Source: G965247265 sp965247265 (lineage in GTDB: Bacteria; Pseudomonadota; Gammaproteobacteria; UBA4575). From it: 64,000 nucleotides of DNA. The stretch covers positions 1,984,001-2,048,000 of the forward strand of contig OZ252002.1 in assembly GCA_965247265.1 (NCBI GenBank), written 5' to 3'. The position numbers were made by a program, and so were the translations under genes. A model generated the notes under the pieces. That model was not told where the DNA came from, ran no database searches, and saw nothing but the letters and a program-made list of their open reading frames with translations. Shown piece by piece: positions 7,577 to 16,073 of this stretch. How positions within the stretch are numbered: the first letter of the stretch is position 1; each line of letters begins with the position of its first letter.

Positions 7577-9406
7577 TTAATTATTCAATGAGTGAAGTGC
7601 TTGGTAAACGTCTTTTGCAAGATTCTTACTAATACCCGGCACTGTAGCAAGCTCATCTATACCTGCACGTGCAATGCCTCGCAAACCTCCAAAATATTTC
7701 AGAAGATTTTGTCTGCGCTTAGGGCCTAAACCAGGTATGTCCTCCAGGGATGAAGTAACACGCTTTTTTGATCGCCTATTTCGATGGCTGGTAATCGCAA
7801 ATCGATGCGCCTCATCTCTAATTTGTTGCACTAAATGCAACGCTAAGGAGTGTTCTGCTAAATTAATAACCTGCCCAATATCTCCAATGATTAAAGTCTC
7901 GTTGCCAGGCCGCCTTTCCACTCCCTTAGCAACACCTATAACTTTAACACCTTCAACTTGCAATTCTTCGAGCGCATGGATTGCTCTACTTACCTGTCCT
8001 TTCCCTCCATCAATGAATAAAATATCGGGTAGTTTCCCTTCACCTTTTTTAAGACGTGTGTAACGGCGCGTGAGTGCCTGATGCATCGCTGCATAGTCAT
8101 CCCCAGGTTCAATACCTTCTATATTAAAGCGTCTGTAGTCACTTTTAATGGGTCCCCCCTGCTCAAATACAACACATGAAGCAACCGTAGCCTCTCCACT
8201 CGTATGGCTCACATCAAAACATTCAATACGTGTCGGTTCAAAATCAAGCGTGAGCTCTTCTTGCAATGCTTCAAATCGTTGCATCAAGCCTGCCTTAGAC
8301 GCTAATTTGGCATATAAGGCTATCATTACATTTTTATTTGCGATGTCTAGCCATTTTGCACGCCTACTTTTATGTGAAGACGATAAAATTATGTTTTTAC
8401 CCGCCTTGATATTTAACATCTCTTGCACAAGCGCATACTCATCTGGTTTAGTATTCACTATTACTTCATCAGGTACTGTATGAGTGAGATAATATTGACC
8501 TAAAAATGCAGATAGAATTATTTCTTTGCTAAATGCTTCTGGGAGATTTGGGAAATAACTTTTATTGCCGAGATTAACACCAGCACGTATATTAAATACT
8601 TGCACACACGCATGCTCTCCTTCGCATTGCACTGCAACAATATCTATATTTTCATCTTTTGAACTTACATATTGTTGCTCAGAAACAGCTCGAAGCATTT
8701 CAATTTTATCTCGATATTCTGCTGCCTTTTCAAAATCTAAATCAGCCGATGCTCCATCCATACTTTGCACATAACGGTCAATTAGTTGATGACTATTCCC
8801 TTCTAAAAATTCGATTGCGGAGTTAATGTCGTTTCGATACTTTTCTTTACTAATATAATCGACACAGGGCGCACTACAACGATCAATTTGATGTTGTAAG
8901 CACGGTCGACTACGATGGCTGTAAAAATAATCATCGCACTGTCTAACTTTAAATACCTTTTGAAGAATACTTAGCGCATTTCTTGCGGCACCCACGCTTG
9001 CGTAAGGCCCAAAATATTTCCCGACTTTACTACGGCTGCCGCGGTGAAAAGTTATTTGAGGGAACTCATGTTTGGAAGAAATGAAAATATAAGGGTAACT
9101 TTTATCATCTCTTAATAAAATATTATAACGCGGCCGATGTTGCTTAATGATGTTATTTTCTAACAACAAAGCCTCAGCTTCGGTGTTTGTGATTGTTATC
9201 TCTATATTAGCTGCCTGCGAAATCATTTTTGCAATTCGAGGACTTTGCTTATTTTTAGAAAAATAAGTTGCAACTCGTTTTTTTAAACTTTTTGCTTTAC
9301 CCACATAGAGCAACTTGCTATCCGCATCTATCATTCGATAGACACCCGGATCAGTCGTGAGTGTTTGAATAAATTCCTTTGAATTAAAATTATTTTTGTC
9401 GCCCAT
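7577..9406 (-). CDS. uvrC: Excinuclease ABC subunit C
   Basis: 609 codons, usual length. UvrC makes both incisions in nucleotide excision repair after UvrAB loading. N-terminal GIY-YIG domain (TDPGVYRMIDADSKLLYVGK), central Cys-containing segment (CLQHQIDRCSAPCVDYISKE), UVR motif around residues 200-240 (DFEKAAEYRDKIEMLRAVSE), RNase H-like endonuclease domain (IECFDVSHTSGE, FIDGGKGQ) and a C-terminal helix-hairpin-helix pair (LEDIPGLGPKRRQNLLKYFG). Frame intact. It is followed by pgsA and preceded by a uracil-DNA glycosylase gene, which groups two DNA repair functions. Confidence 0.97.
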   Translation of the reverse strand: MGDKNNFNSKEFIQTLTTDPGVYRMIDADSKLLYVGKAKSLKKRVATYFSKNKQSPRIAKMISQAANIEITITNTEAEALLLENNIIKQHRPRYNILLRDDKSYPYIFISSKHEFPQITFHRGSRSKVGKYFGPYASVGAARNALSILQKVFKVRQCDDYFYSHRSRPCLQHQIDRCSAPCVDYISKEKYRNDINSAIEFLEGNSHQLIDRYVQSMDGASADLDFEKAAEYRDKIEMLRAVSEQQYVSSKDENIDIVAVQCEGEHACVQVFNIRAGVNLGNKSYFPNLPEAFSKEIILSAFLGQYYLTHTVPDEVIVNTKPDEYALVQEMLNIKAGKNIILSSSHKSRRAKWLDIANKNVMIALYAKLASKAGLMQRFEALQEELTLDFEPTRIECFDVSHTSGEATVASCVVFEQGGPIKSDYRRFNIEGIEPGDDYAAMHQALTRRYTRLKKGEGKLPDILFIDGGKGQVSRAIHALEELQVEGVKVIGVAKGVERRPGNETLIIGDIGQVINLAEHSLALHLVQQIRDEAHRFAITSHRNRRSKKRVTSSLEDIPGLGPKRRQNLLKYFGGLRGIARAGIDELATVPGISKNLAKDVYQALHSLNN

Positions 9407-9422
9407 ATAAAAGTCAGTAAAT

Positions 9423-10073
9423 CTAGTTTTTGTCTAATATGGATTTTGCTTTTCGAAATATTGCTTCAAATTGTTTTTGCGTGAGTCGCTTTGTTTGCGT
9501 GTTATAGCGACTGCAATGATATGAATCCAAAAGATGTATACTGTTATCCAGCTTAAATAAATTTGCATGGCCAAATGGATATTGGCTTAGCTTTAAATTA
9601 AATGCGCGTAATACTGCATCATGTGCAATTTTACCTAATGCCAGAATTACATTTCCATTCTTTAGTCCCTGCAGTTCATTTTTTAAATAGCTATTACAGG
9701 TTTTAATCTCATCGATTGTAGGCTTATTTGCCGGTGGCACACACTTTACCGCATTAGTGATTCTACAATTTTTAAGTTTCAAGGAATCATTGCGACTTTT
9801 TGATACCGCATGCGATGAAAAATTAAACTTATGCAATGTCTCATATAAGAGCACTCCTGCATAATCTCCAGTGAATGGCCTGCCTGTGGCATTGGCGCCA
9901 TGTAACCCGGGAGCTAACCCTACAATTAATAGACATGCATTTTTGTCGCCAAAAGCAGGAACCGGCTTACAGTAATAGGAAGGAAATTTTGATTTGGAAT
10001 TTTTTAAAAATTCAGCAAGACGTGTACACTTTGTGCAATTTTCTTCATAGATTAATGATTTCGAAATAGCCAA
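9423..10073 (-). CDS. Uracil-DNA glycosylase, family 5-like (UdgB)
   Basis: 216 codons. Base-excision repair enzyme of the UDG superfamily. N-terminal CTKCTRLAEF and further cysteines suit the Fe-S cluster of families 4/5. The active-site motif GLAPGLHGANATGRPFTGDY (about residues 51-70) is the family 5 pattern, distinct from family 1 (Ung). A C-terminal SYHCSRYNT segment supplies the conserved His. It sits 18 bp downstream of fabH and 16 bp before uvrC, in the place where many gammaproteobacteria carry fabD/fabG after fabH. Confidence 0.85.
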   Translation of the reverse strand: MAISKSLIYEENCTKCTRLAEFLKNSKSKFPSYYCKPVPAFGDKNACLLIVGLAPGLHGANATGRPFTGDYAGVLLYETLHKFNFSSHAVSKSRNDSLKLKNCRITNAVKCVPPANKPTIDEIKTCNSYLKNELQGLKNGNVILALGKIAHDAVLRAFNLKLSQYPFGHANLFKLDNSIHLLDSYHCSRYNTQTKRLTQKQFEAIFRKAKSILDKN

Positions 10074-10091
10074 CAGTGTGTTTAACTACTG

Positions 10092-11060
10092 TTAGAATTT
10101 AAGCAGCGCAGAACCCCAGGTGAACCCTCCGCCAAATGCCTCAAACATAAGTGTTTCGCCTTTTTTAATTCGTCCATCACGAACTGCTACATCTAGTGCA
10201 AGTGGTATAGATGCTGCAGAGGTATTCCCATGCTCCATTACAGTTACGACTACTTGCTCCATAGACATCTTTAATTTTCTCGCCGTTGCTTCAATGATGC
10301 GATTATTTGCCTGGTGCGGCACCAGCCAATCAATATCACTCTTACCAATATTATTTGCCTCTAATGTCTCATCGACAATTCTTCCCAAGGTATTAACCGC
10401 CATTTTAAAAACTGCATTTCCTTCCATGTGCACATACGCTTCACCAGCTTTTAGCTGCTCATACCCCATAGAGATGCCATGAGGAACATGCAGCAAGTGT
10501 TCATAACTGCCATCTGCATGTAAATGTGTGGAAAAGATACCGGGCTCTTTTGCTGCTTCAAGAATAATAGCACCTGCGCCATCGCCAAATAAAACACATG
10601 TACTGCGATCTTTCCAATCTAAAATGCGTGATAATGTTTCAGATCCAACTACTAACGCACATTTTGCAGCGCCTGTACGAATAAATTTGTCTGCAATTGC
10701 TAACGCATACACAAATCCTGTGCAAACTGCTTGTACATCAAAGGCCGCACACCCATGCACATCCATGCGTTTTTGCAGCAGACATGCGGTGCTTGGGAAA
10801 ATTTTATCGGGCGTTGTGGTGGCGACAATGATTAAATCGATATCCGTTTTCGCCCTTTCAGCCATTTCTAATGCGCGCCTTGCAGCACCTACCGCAAGAT
10901 CACATGTGGTTTCACCATCGGCCGCGATATGTCGATTTTTAATTCCTGTACGTTCTTGAATCCATTTGTCTGAGGTATCAACTATTTTTTCGAGATCTTT
11001 ATTTGACAGTGCTTTGTCTGGCAAATAGCCACCCGTCCCTGTGATTTTTGAATAATTCAT
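10092..11060 (-). CDS. fabH: 3-oxoacyl-[acyl-carrier-protein] synthase III (KAS III)
   Basis: 322 codons. Condenses acetyl-CoA with malonyl-ACP to start fatty acid synthesis. The Cys-His-Asn triad is present: C113 in QAVCTGF, His in VPHQANNR, Asn in EHGNTSAAS. C-terminal FGGGFTWGSALLKF is typical. The start codon overlaps the end of plsX by 4 bp (ATGA), so the two are translationally coupled. No fabD, fabG or acpP follows, unlike the usual cluster. Confidence 0.97.
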   Translation of the reverse strand: MNYSKITGTGGYLPDKALSNKDLEKIVDTSDKWIQERTGIKNRHIAADGETTCDLAVGAARRALEMAERAKTDIDLIIVATTTPDKIFPSTACLLQKRMDVHGCAAFDVQAVCTGFVYALAIADKFIRTGAAKCALVVGSETLSRILDWKDRSTCVLFGDGAGAIILEAAKEPGIFSTHLHADGSYEHLLHVPHGISMGYEQLKAGEAYVHMEGNAVFKMAVNTLGRIVDETLEANNIGKSDIDWLVPHQANNRIIEATARKLKMSMEQVVVTVMEHGNTSAASIPLALDVAVRDGRIKKGETLMFEAFGGGFTWGSALLKF

Positions 11061-12082
11061 GCTGCGCTTTTGTGATTTAAATATTCATGTATTCGTGTAT
11101 CAATTTGTTTGGGCACCTGTTTGATGGATTCTATACGTGCAATGTTAATTGCGTGCTGGAAAGAGAATGCATCTGCACCCCCATGGCTCTTAATTACAAC
11201 GCCTCGTAAACCTAAAAAACTTGCACCATTATAACATCTTGGATCTATACGTTTCCTAAATGCTTTAAGTACGGGCAATGCCATCAACCCACAAAATTTT
11301 GTAAAAAGATTACGATTAAATTCTAATTTTGCATAGTGAGATATAATTTTTGCTACACCTTCACTAGTTTTTAACGCTACATTTCCTACAAATCCATCAC
11401 ACACCACTACATCCACATCGCCGCAGTAAATATCATCACCTTCAACATAGCCGATATAATTTAATCCACTTTGTTTAAGCACATCATTGGCTTCTTTAAC
11501 TTGCTCATTACCTTTAATTTCTTCTTGACCGATGTTAAGCAAACCAATTCTAGGATTTTTTATTTCATCAACAGCTGTGGCTAAGACGGCTCCCATCACA
11601 GCAAATTGGAGCAGGTGTTTACTTGTGCAACCCACATTTGCACCTAAATCAAGCATGTAGGTCTGGCCATGAATGGATGGAATTGTGCTTGTGATAGCGG
11701 GTCGATCTATGCCAAGTAGCATTTTTAGCACATATCGTGCCGTCGCCATTAATGCGCCCGTGTTGCCCGCACTAACACATGCATCCGCCGTCCCTTCTTT
11801 CACAAGATTAATAGCAACACGCATAGACGAGTCTTTTTTATTCCGCAACGCTTGGGATGGATGCTCGCCCATCTCCACACATTGGCTTGCGTGATTAATT
11901 TTCAGTCGCTCGTAGGGCCTAATATTAAGCTTATTCAGCTCAGTCGTTATCATTTGCTGATCTCCCACTAAAATTAGCGACGTATCTTGATTGCTTTGCA
12001 GGTAATCTACGGCGGCCTTGGCTACTACACCGGGCCCAAAGTCACCACCCATAGCATCTAGCGATACCGTAAAATTTGTCAC
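11057..12082 (-). CDS. plsX: Phosphate acyltransferase PlsX
   Basis: 341 codons. Converts acyl-ACP to acyl-phosphate for phospholipid synthesis; peripheral membrane enzyme. The N-terminal SLDAMGGDFGPGVVAKA, SAGNTGALMATARYV and the C-terminal GASFLGLRGVVIKSHGGADA are diagnostic. It follows rpmF after 106 bp and overlaps fabH, the standard rpmF-plsX-fabH arrangement. The frame is complete. Confidence 0.97.
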   Translation of the reverse strand: MTNFTVSLDAMGGDFGPGVVAKAAVDYLQSNQDTSLILVGDQQMITTELNKLNIRPYERLKINHASQCVEMGEHPSQALRNKKDSSMRVAINLVKEGTADACVSAGNTGALMATARYVLKMLLGIDRPAITSTIPSIHGQTYMLDLGANVGCTSKHLLQFAVMGAVLATAVDEIKNPRIGLLNIGQEEIKGNEQVKEANDVLKQSGLNYIGYVEGDDIYCGDVDVVVCDGFVGNVALKTSEGVAKIISHYAKLEFNRNLFTKFCGLMALPVLKAFRKRIDPRCYNGASFLGLRGVVIKSHGGADAFSFQHAINIARIESIKQVPKQIDTRIHEYLNHKSAA

Positions 12083-12188
12083 TTAAGATTAGAATTCAAA
12101 TAAATGAATTTGCGTGTTTGGGAAATTAAAATACGTTACTTATCAATGAATTAAAATGTATATTTAAATTGAGTGCTAATTAAAAATA

Positions 12189-12386
12189 TTATTCTTCATC
12201 ATCGTCATACTCTTCAGGTTTAGCAATAACTTGTCTGCCTCGATAAAACCCATCTGGTGAAATTTGGTGGCGCAGGTGTGTTTCGCCTGTTGTACTATCA
12301 ACGGACAAAGCTGGCGTGATCAGCGAATCGTGTGCTCGACGCATATCTCTCTTTGAACGTGTTTTTCGGCTTTTTTGCACCGCCAT
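12189..12386 (-). CDS. rpmF: 50S ribosomal protein L32
   Basis: 65 codons. Begins MAVQKSRKTRSKRDMRRAHD, the L32 signature, and ends in an acidic DDDEE tail. No CxxC zinc motif is visible, so this is a zinc-independent form. It lies between yceD and plsX, the normal bacterial order, with an AGAAA-type leader before ATG 12386. Confidence 0.96.
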   Translation of the reverse strand: MAVQKSRKTRSKRDMRRAHDSLITPALSVDSTTGETHLRHQISPDGFYRGRQVIAKPEEYDDDEE

Positions 12387-12404
12387 TTGATTTCTCCATA
12401 CATT

Positions 12405-12923
12405 CTAGCGTTTCAGTATAGCAAAAGGATTATCCGCTTTTTGAGCTGGCTCCTTGTTCAAGGCGAGCCAAGCTACCATATCTTGGTTACATAAGGAAAT
12501 ATCCTGATGTTTGGGGGCCAATGGCAGCGCTAGGAGTAATTCATCTTCGATTAAATTGGCTAATTCAAGGCTATTGTCAGAATATTCATAAAACTCGTAC
12601 TCCTCATTCTCTTTAGCCACAGATTCATTTTCAGACTTCAGTAAAACTTGAATTGTTGGTTCTAGTACAATTTTAACCTCATCTAAACAACGTTCACAGC
12701 GCATGCCAAGCGCATAACTTACTTTTCCAGATATTCTAGGCAGGCCATAAAGCCCAAAAGAAAATTGCAATTGAACCAAAACTTCCGGCCCCATTGAAAG
12801 TGCAACATTTTTTAATCGTGACATCCCGTTAGCAGGAAGGGTCCCCACTAATTCACGATTTTGATCCACCATAAGTTTAGGATCAAATTGATGAGGAAAA
12901 ACCTTTTTTTCAGGCTGTGACAT
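12405..12923 (-). CDS. yceD: DUF177/YceD family protein (23S rRNA accumulation protein)
   Basis: 172 codons from ATG 12923 (MSQPEKKVFPHQFDPKLMVD); an upstream ATG at 12962 would add 13 hydrophobic residues and looks unlikely. The DUF177 motif MRCERCLDEV (CxxC) is present, with an acidic C-terminal half ending in NPFAILKR. In E. coli YceD affects 23S rRNA levels, and its gene always precedes rpmF, as here. Probably the first gene of the yceD-rpmF-plsX-fabH-udg-uvrC-pgsA run. Confidence 0.88.
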   Translation of the reverse strand: MSQPEKKVFPHQFDPKLMVDQNRELVGTLPANGMSRLKNVALSMGPEVLVQLQFSFGLYGLPRISGKVSYALGMRCERCLDEVKIVLEPTIQVLLKSENESVAKENEEYEFYEYSDNSLELANLIEDELLLALPLAPKHQDISLCNQDMVAWLALNKEPAQKADNPFAILKR

Positions 12924-12996
12924 TATTAGTAATATGCCTAAATATTTAAGATAATTATACAAAAGCTTCGAGTCAGTTCAATAATCATCGATTTAT

Positions 12997-13589
12997 ATGA
13001 AAATTATTTTGGCATCTAGCTCTCCTTACAGGAAAAAATTGTTAAACACTTTGCTGCCTTCGTTAACTTGCATCGCTCCAAATATTAATGAATCTTTACA
13101 TGAAGGAGAATCACCCGCCAAGAATGTAACTCGGCTTTCATTCGAAAAAGCAAAAGCAGTATCACATCAATTAGGAAATGCTCTTATTTATTGGTTCAGA
13201 TCAATGTGCAGAACTAAATGGGAATATAATTTGTAAACCTAATGATCATAATGAAGCATTCAATCAACTATCAGCCGTTAGTGGCAAACAAGTTACTTTT
13301 TACACTGGCCTATGCCTACTCAATTCAAAAAGTAAGGCCCATCAGGTATGTTGCGAAACATTTCAAGTCCAATTTCGTGATTTAAAAAACGAACAAATTA
13401 CAGCTTATTTAAAAAGAGATGAGCCTTATGATTGTGCAGGAAGTTTTAAATCAGAAAGTTTAGGGTTAAGCACTGTTTAAAAAAATGCAGGGTGATGACC
13501 CTAACACACTCATAGGCTTGCCAATGATTAGGCTTATTTCAATGTTGTCCAATGAAGGCATCGATGTATTAACAAATTCAGCCTTATAA
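12997..13589 (+). pseudogene. maf: Maf/YceF-type nucleoside triphosphate pyrophosphatase, two frameshifts
   Basis: Begins as a normal Maf (MKIILASSSPYRKKLLNTLL; later ARLSFEKAKAV-like helix). Near 13180 the frame shifts, continuing as LLFIGSDQCAELNG…QLSAVSGKQVTFYTGLCLLN…YLKRDEPYDCAGSFKSE. Near 13468 a second shift (one extra A in ttaagc) leads to ALFKKMQGDDPNTLIGLPMI and ends at TAA 13589. Both shifts are +1. Maf removes non-canonical nucleotides; all its motifs are recognisable, so decay is recent or the sequence has two indel errors. Divergent from yceD, as in E. coli. Confidence 0.85.
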
Positions 13590-13602
13590 ATTGTTAACTA
13601 TA

Positions 13603-14577
13603 CTAATTTAAAGTTGGAAACGTAATGACTTCTCGAATAGATTTTACTAGCGCACTACCCAATCTTTCAGCAAATTGCTGAAAATAATCTTGCCGGTATG
13701 TGTAATCATGAATCTCTTCGATACCAACAACCTCACGCGCAACATAGCTTGCACTTCCAAATCCATCAACAAGGCCTAATTCTAGTGCTTGCTCCCCAGT
13801 CCAAAACAAACCACTAAACATTTTTTCATCTTTAGCAAGCCTGTCACCTCTGCCTTCTTTAACTACATCAATAAATTGTTGATGGATATCGTCCAGGAGT
13901 GCTTGCACATGTAACTTTTCAAATTCATCTTCTGGTGAAAATGGATCAAGAATTGCCTTATGTTCACCTGCTGTCATTAATCTTCGTTCAATACCTAGCT
14001 TTTCTATTGCGTCCACAAAACCAAAACCATCCATACGCACACCGATTGACCCAACAATACTGGCTTTGTTAGCATAAATTTTATCAGCAGCAACTGCAGC
14101 AAATACGCCTCCTGATGCACAAATATCAGCAACTACTGCATAAAGCGGTTTTCCCGGATGTAGCTCACGAAGTCTTTTAATTTCATGATTGATATAGCTT
14201 GCTTGTACTGGACTTCCACCAGGGCTATTAATTCTTAATATTACCGCGGCAGATTTTTCGCTCTTAAATGCCTCACGTAATCCAGATACCACGTTACCGG
14301 CACTTGCATTTTCACCGTGTGCAATAATGCCTTCGAGCTCGACCAGTGCAGTATGCTGCCCACCTGAAGACAAGTCCAACATATCCCAGTCAATTAGGCT
14401 AATTAGAAAAATTGACACATAGGCAAAACCGAGAATTTTAAAAAAGATTCCCCAGCGACGCGCTCGACGCTGTTCTTTAAGGGCATTTGTAGCGAGTTTT
14501 TCAATAATATCACGCTCCCACTTAGAGGTCGTTCGATCATCGCTTGAGAGCTTGTCTAAACTAATTTTTGGCTCCAT
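13603..14577 (-). CDS. sppA: Signal peptide peptidase SppA-type (S49) protease
   Basis: 324 codons, the short single-domain form. A basic N-terminal tail is followed by a membrane segment (FKILGFAYVSIFLISLIDW) and then the periplasmic S49 protease domain with INSPGGSPVQASYINHEIKR, the catalytic Ser in CASGGVFAAVAADKIYANK and a YTYRQDYFQQ C-terminus. It degrades cleaved signal peptides in the inner membrane. It lies between maf and rluC, as in other gammaproteobacteria (rluC-sppA-maf-yceD). Confidence 0.92.
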   Translation of the reverse strand: MEPKISLDKLSSDDRTTSKWERDIIEKLATNALKEQRRARRWGIFFKILGFAYVSIFLISLIDWDMLDLSSGGQHTALVELEGIIAHGENASAGNVVSGLREAFKSEKSAAVILRINSPGGSPVQASYINHEIKRLRELHPGKPLYAVVADICASGGVFAAVAADKIYANKASIVGSIGVRMDGFGFVDAIEKLGIERRLMTAGEHKAILDPFSPEDEFEKLHVQALLDDIHQQFIDVVKEGRGDRLAKDEKMFSGLFWTGEQALELGLVDGFGSASYVAREVVGIEEIHDYTYRQDYFQQFAERLGSALVKSIREVITFPTLN

Positions 14578-14701
14578 AGCCTATTTTCACCTTACTACTA
14601 ATTTATATATAGCTTTCAGTAAACAACATCCTGTGAACCAAATCAAATCCATTCAACATGCAAATCAATAATTCCATCTTAAGGTAATTGATGTGATCGT
14701 C

Positions 14702-15646
14702 TTATGACGCTAAGCCTTCTAAAAATGACTCTAAATTTATCTCCAGAGGTGCTGAAAAACTGTATTTTCTACCACTTTCTTCCATCTGAAATGAAATAGA
14801 TGCCGCATGCAGAAACATGCGATTCAATCCCATTTTCTTACATTCACGATTAATTGAAAAATCACCATGTTTTTGGTCACCAACCACAGGATGATTTAGT
14901 CCTGCGGCATGTATACGTATTTGGTGTGTGCGACCTGTGCCAATTTCAACATCTAATAGTGAAAATGCCTGATAAATTTTTCGAGGATGAAACTTTGTTT
15001 CAGCCTGTTTTTCGAATGAAGTGTGGTTATTATCTTCTGAGAATAATTCAGATTTGTTTTTTACATTTATCGCCGCGTTGACCATTTTAGTGCCTAGTTC
15101 CCATTTGCCTTTCACTAGTGCTACGTATTCTTTTCTGATCTTCTTTGCACGCAGCAGATCATGCAATGCATTCAACATACGTTTATTTTTTGCAATGAGC
15201 AGACATCCACTTGTTTGTCGATCAAGCCGATGCACGAGCTCCAAGTACGGTGCTGCTGGTCTTGAGGCCCTTAGAATATCAATTACACCGAATGAAACAC
15301 GCGTCCCAGAATGTACGGCAACTCCTGCAGGTTTATTGATAACAATAAGATCTTCATCTTCGTACAAAATTGATGAAGTTACTTGATGGCGCGCTTCATT
15401 TGTAATTACCACTCCATTTTGCTGTGACGTTGTTACACGTAGATCCGGAATAAATACTTTATCGTTCGTTTGTAATCGATAAATTTGCTTCACGCGCTTG
15501 CCATTTACTCGAATTTTTCTAGTGCGCAATAATTTATATATTAGACTTTTAGGGACTCCTTTAAGATGAGTAATTAAGAAATTATCAATACGTTGCCCGT
15601 CTTTATTAGCATCAACAATTTTAATGGAACCATTCATGACAGACAT
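14702..15646 (-). CDS. rluC: 23S rRNA pseudouridine synthase RluC-type
   Basis: 314 codons. N-terminal S4 RNA-binding domain (QRIDNFLITHLKGVPKSLIY) followed by the RluA-family catalytic domain with the conserved HRLDRQTSGCLLIAKN (catalytic Asp) and GRTHQIRIHAAGLNHPVVGD. In E. coli RluC modifies 23S rRNA positions 955, 2504 and 2580. It is divergent from rne, the conserved gammaproteobacterial arrangement, which supports RluC over RluD. Confidence 0.93.
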   Translation of the reverse strand: MSVMNGSIKIVDANKDGQRIDNFLITHLKGVPKSLIYKLLRTRKIRVNGKRVKQIYRLQTNDKVFIPDLRVTTSQQNGVVITNEARHQVTSSILYEDEDLIVINKPAGVAVHSGTRVSFGVIDILRASRPAAPYLELVHRLDRQTSGCLLIAKNKRMLNALHDLLRAKKIRKEYVALVKGKWELGTKMVNAAINVKNKSELFSEDNNHTSFEKQAETKFHPRKIYQAFSLLDVEIGTGRTHQIRIHAAGLNHPVVGDQKHGDFSINRECKKMGLNRMFLHAASISFQMEESGRKYSFSAPLEINLESFLEGLAS

Positions 15647-16073
15647 TTGACCGCCAGCTATCGATTGAAAACATACTATGGACCTATTTGCTGGACTAGG
15701 CAGAGATTGATATAGTTAATCCTGTGAAATTTGAAACAGTTACGCAATATTTTAGCGTACGGTGCCAAAAAGAGAGCTATTTGTTTCACGTTGGTGCACC
15801 TTGATTTCCTACGCTTCATAACATTGATTCAAAATTTTAGTTGTTGTGAAGATAAATTTGAGTGCGTTTTGAACCCTAGTTGGGTTTCAAACATGCTATT
15901 CAAAGAACGTATATACAAAATGATTAGTATTTTAAGTATCACAATTCATTATCTCCTTCGGCAATTTTCCGTAGATACAGCAAATCCAACAAACTACTGT
16001 TGGCTGAATGTAATGACTGATTCATCTAGGAATAACCATGCTCGAAGGATACACATATCCAATAGAGTAAATT
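15647..16073. promoter_or_regulatory. Divergent rluC/rne control region and rne 5' leader with hairpin
   Basis: 427 bp without a convincing gene. In E. coli rne has a long 5' leader through which RNase E autoregulates. An imperfect hairpin lies at 15866-15892 (gttttgaaccc…gggtttcaaac, 5-nt loop). It could be the counterpart of a leader stem-loop, but no specific homology can be shown by eye. Promoters are not clear. Confidence 0.45.
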
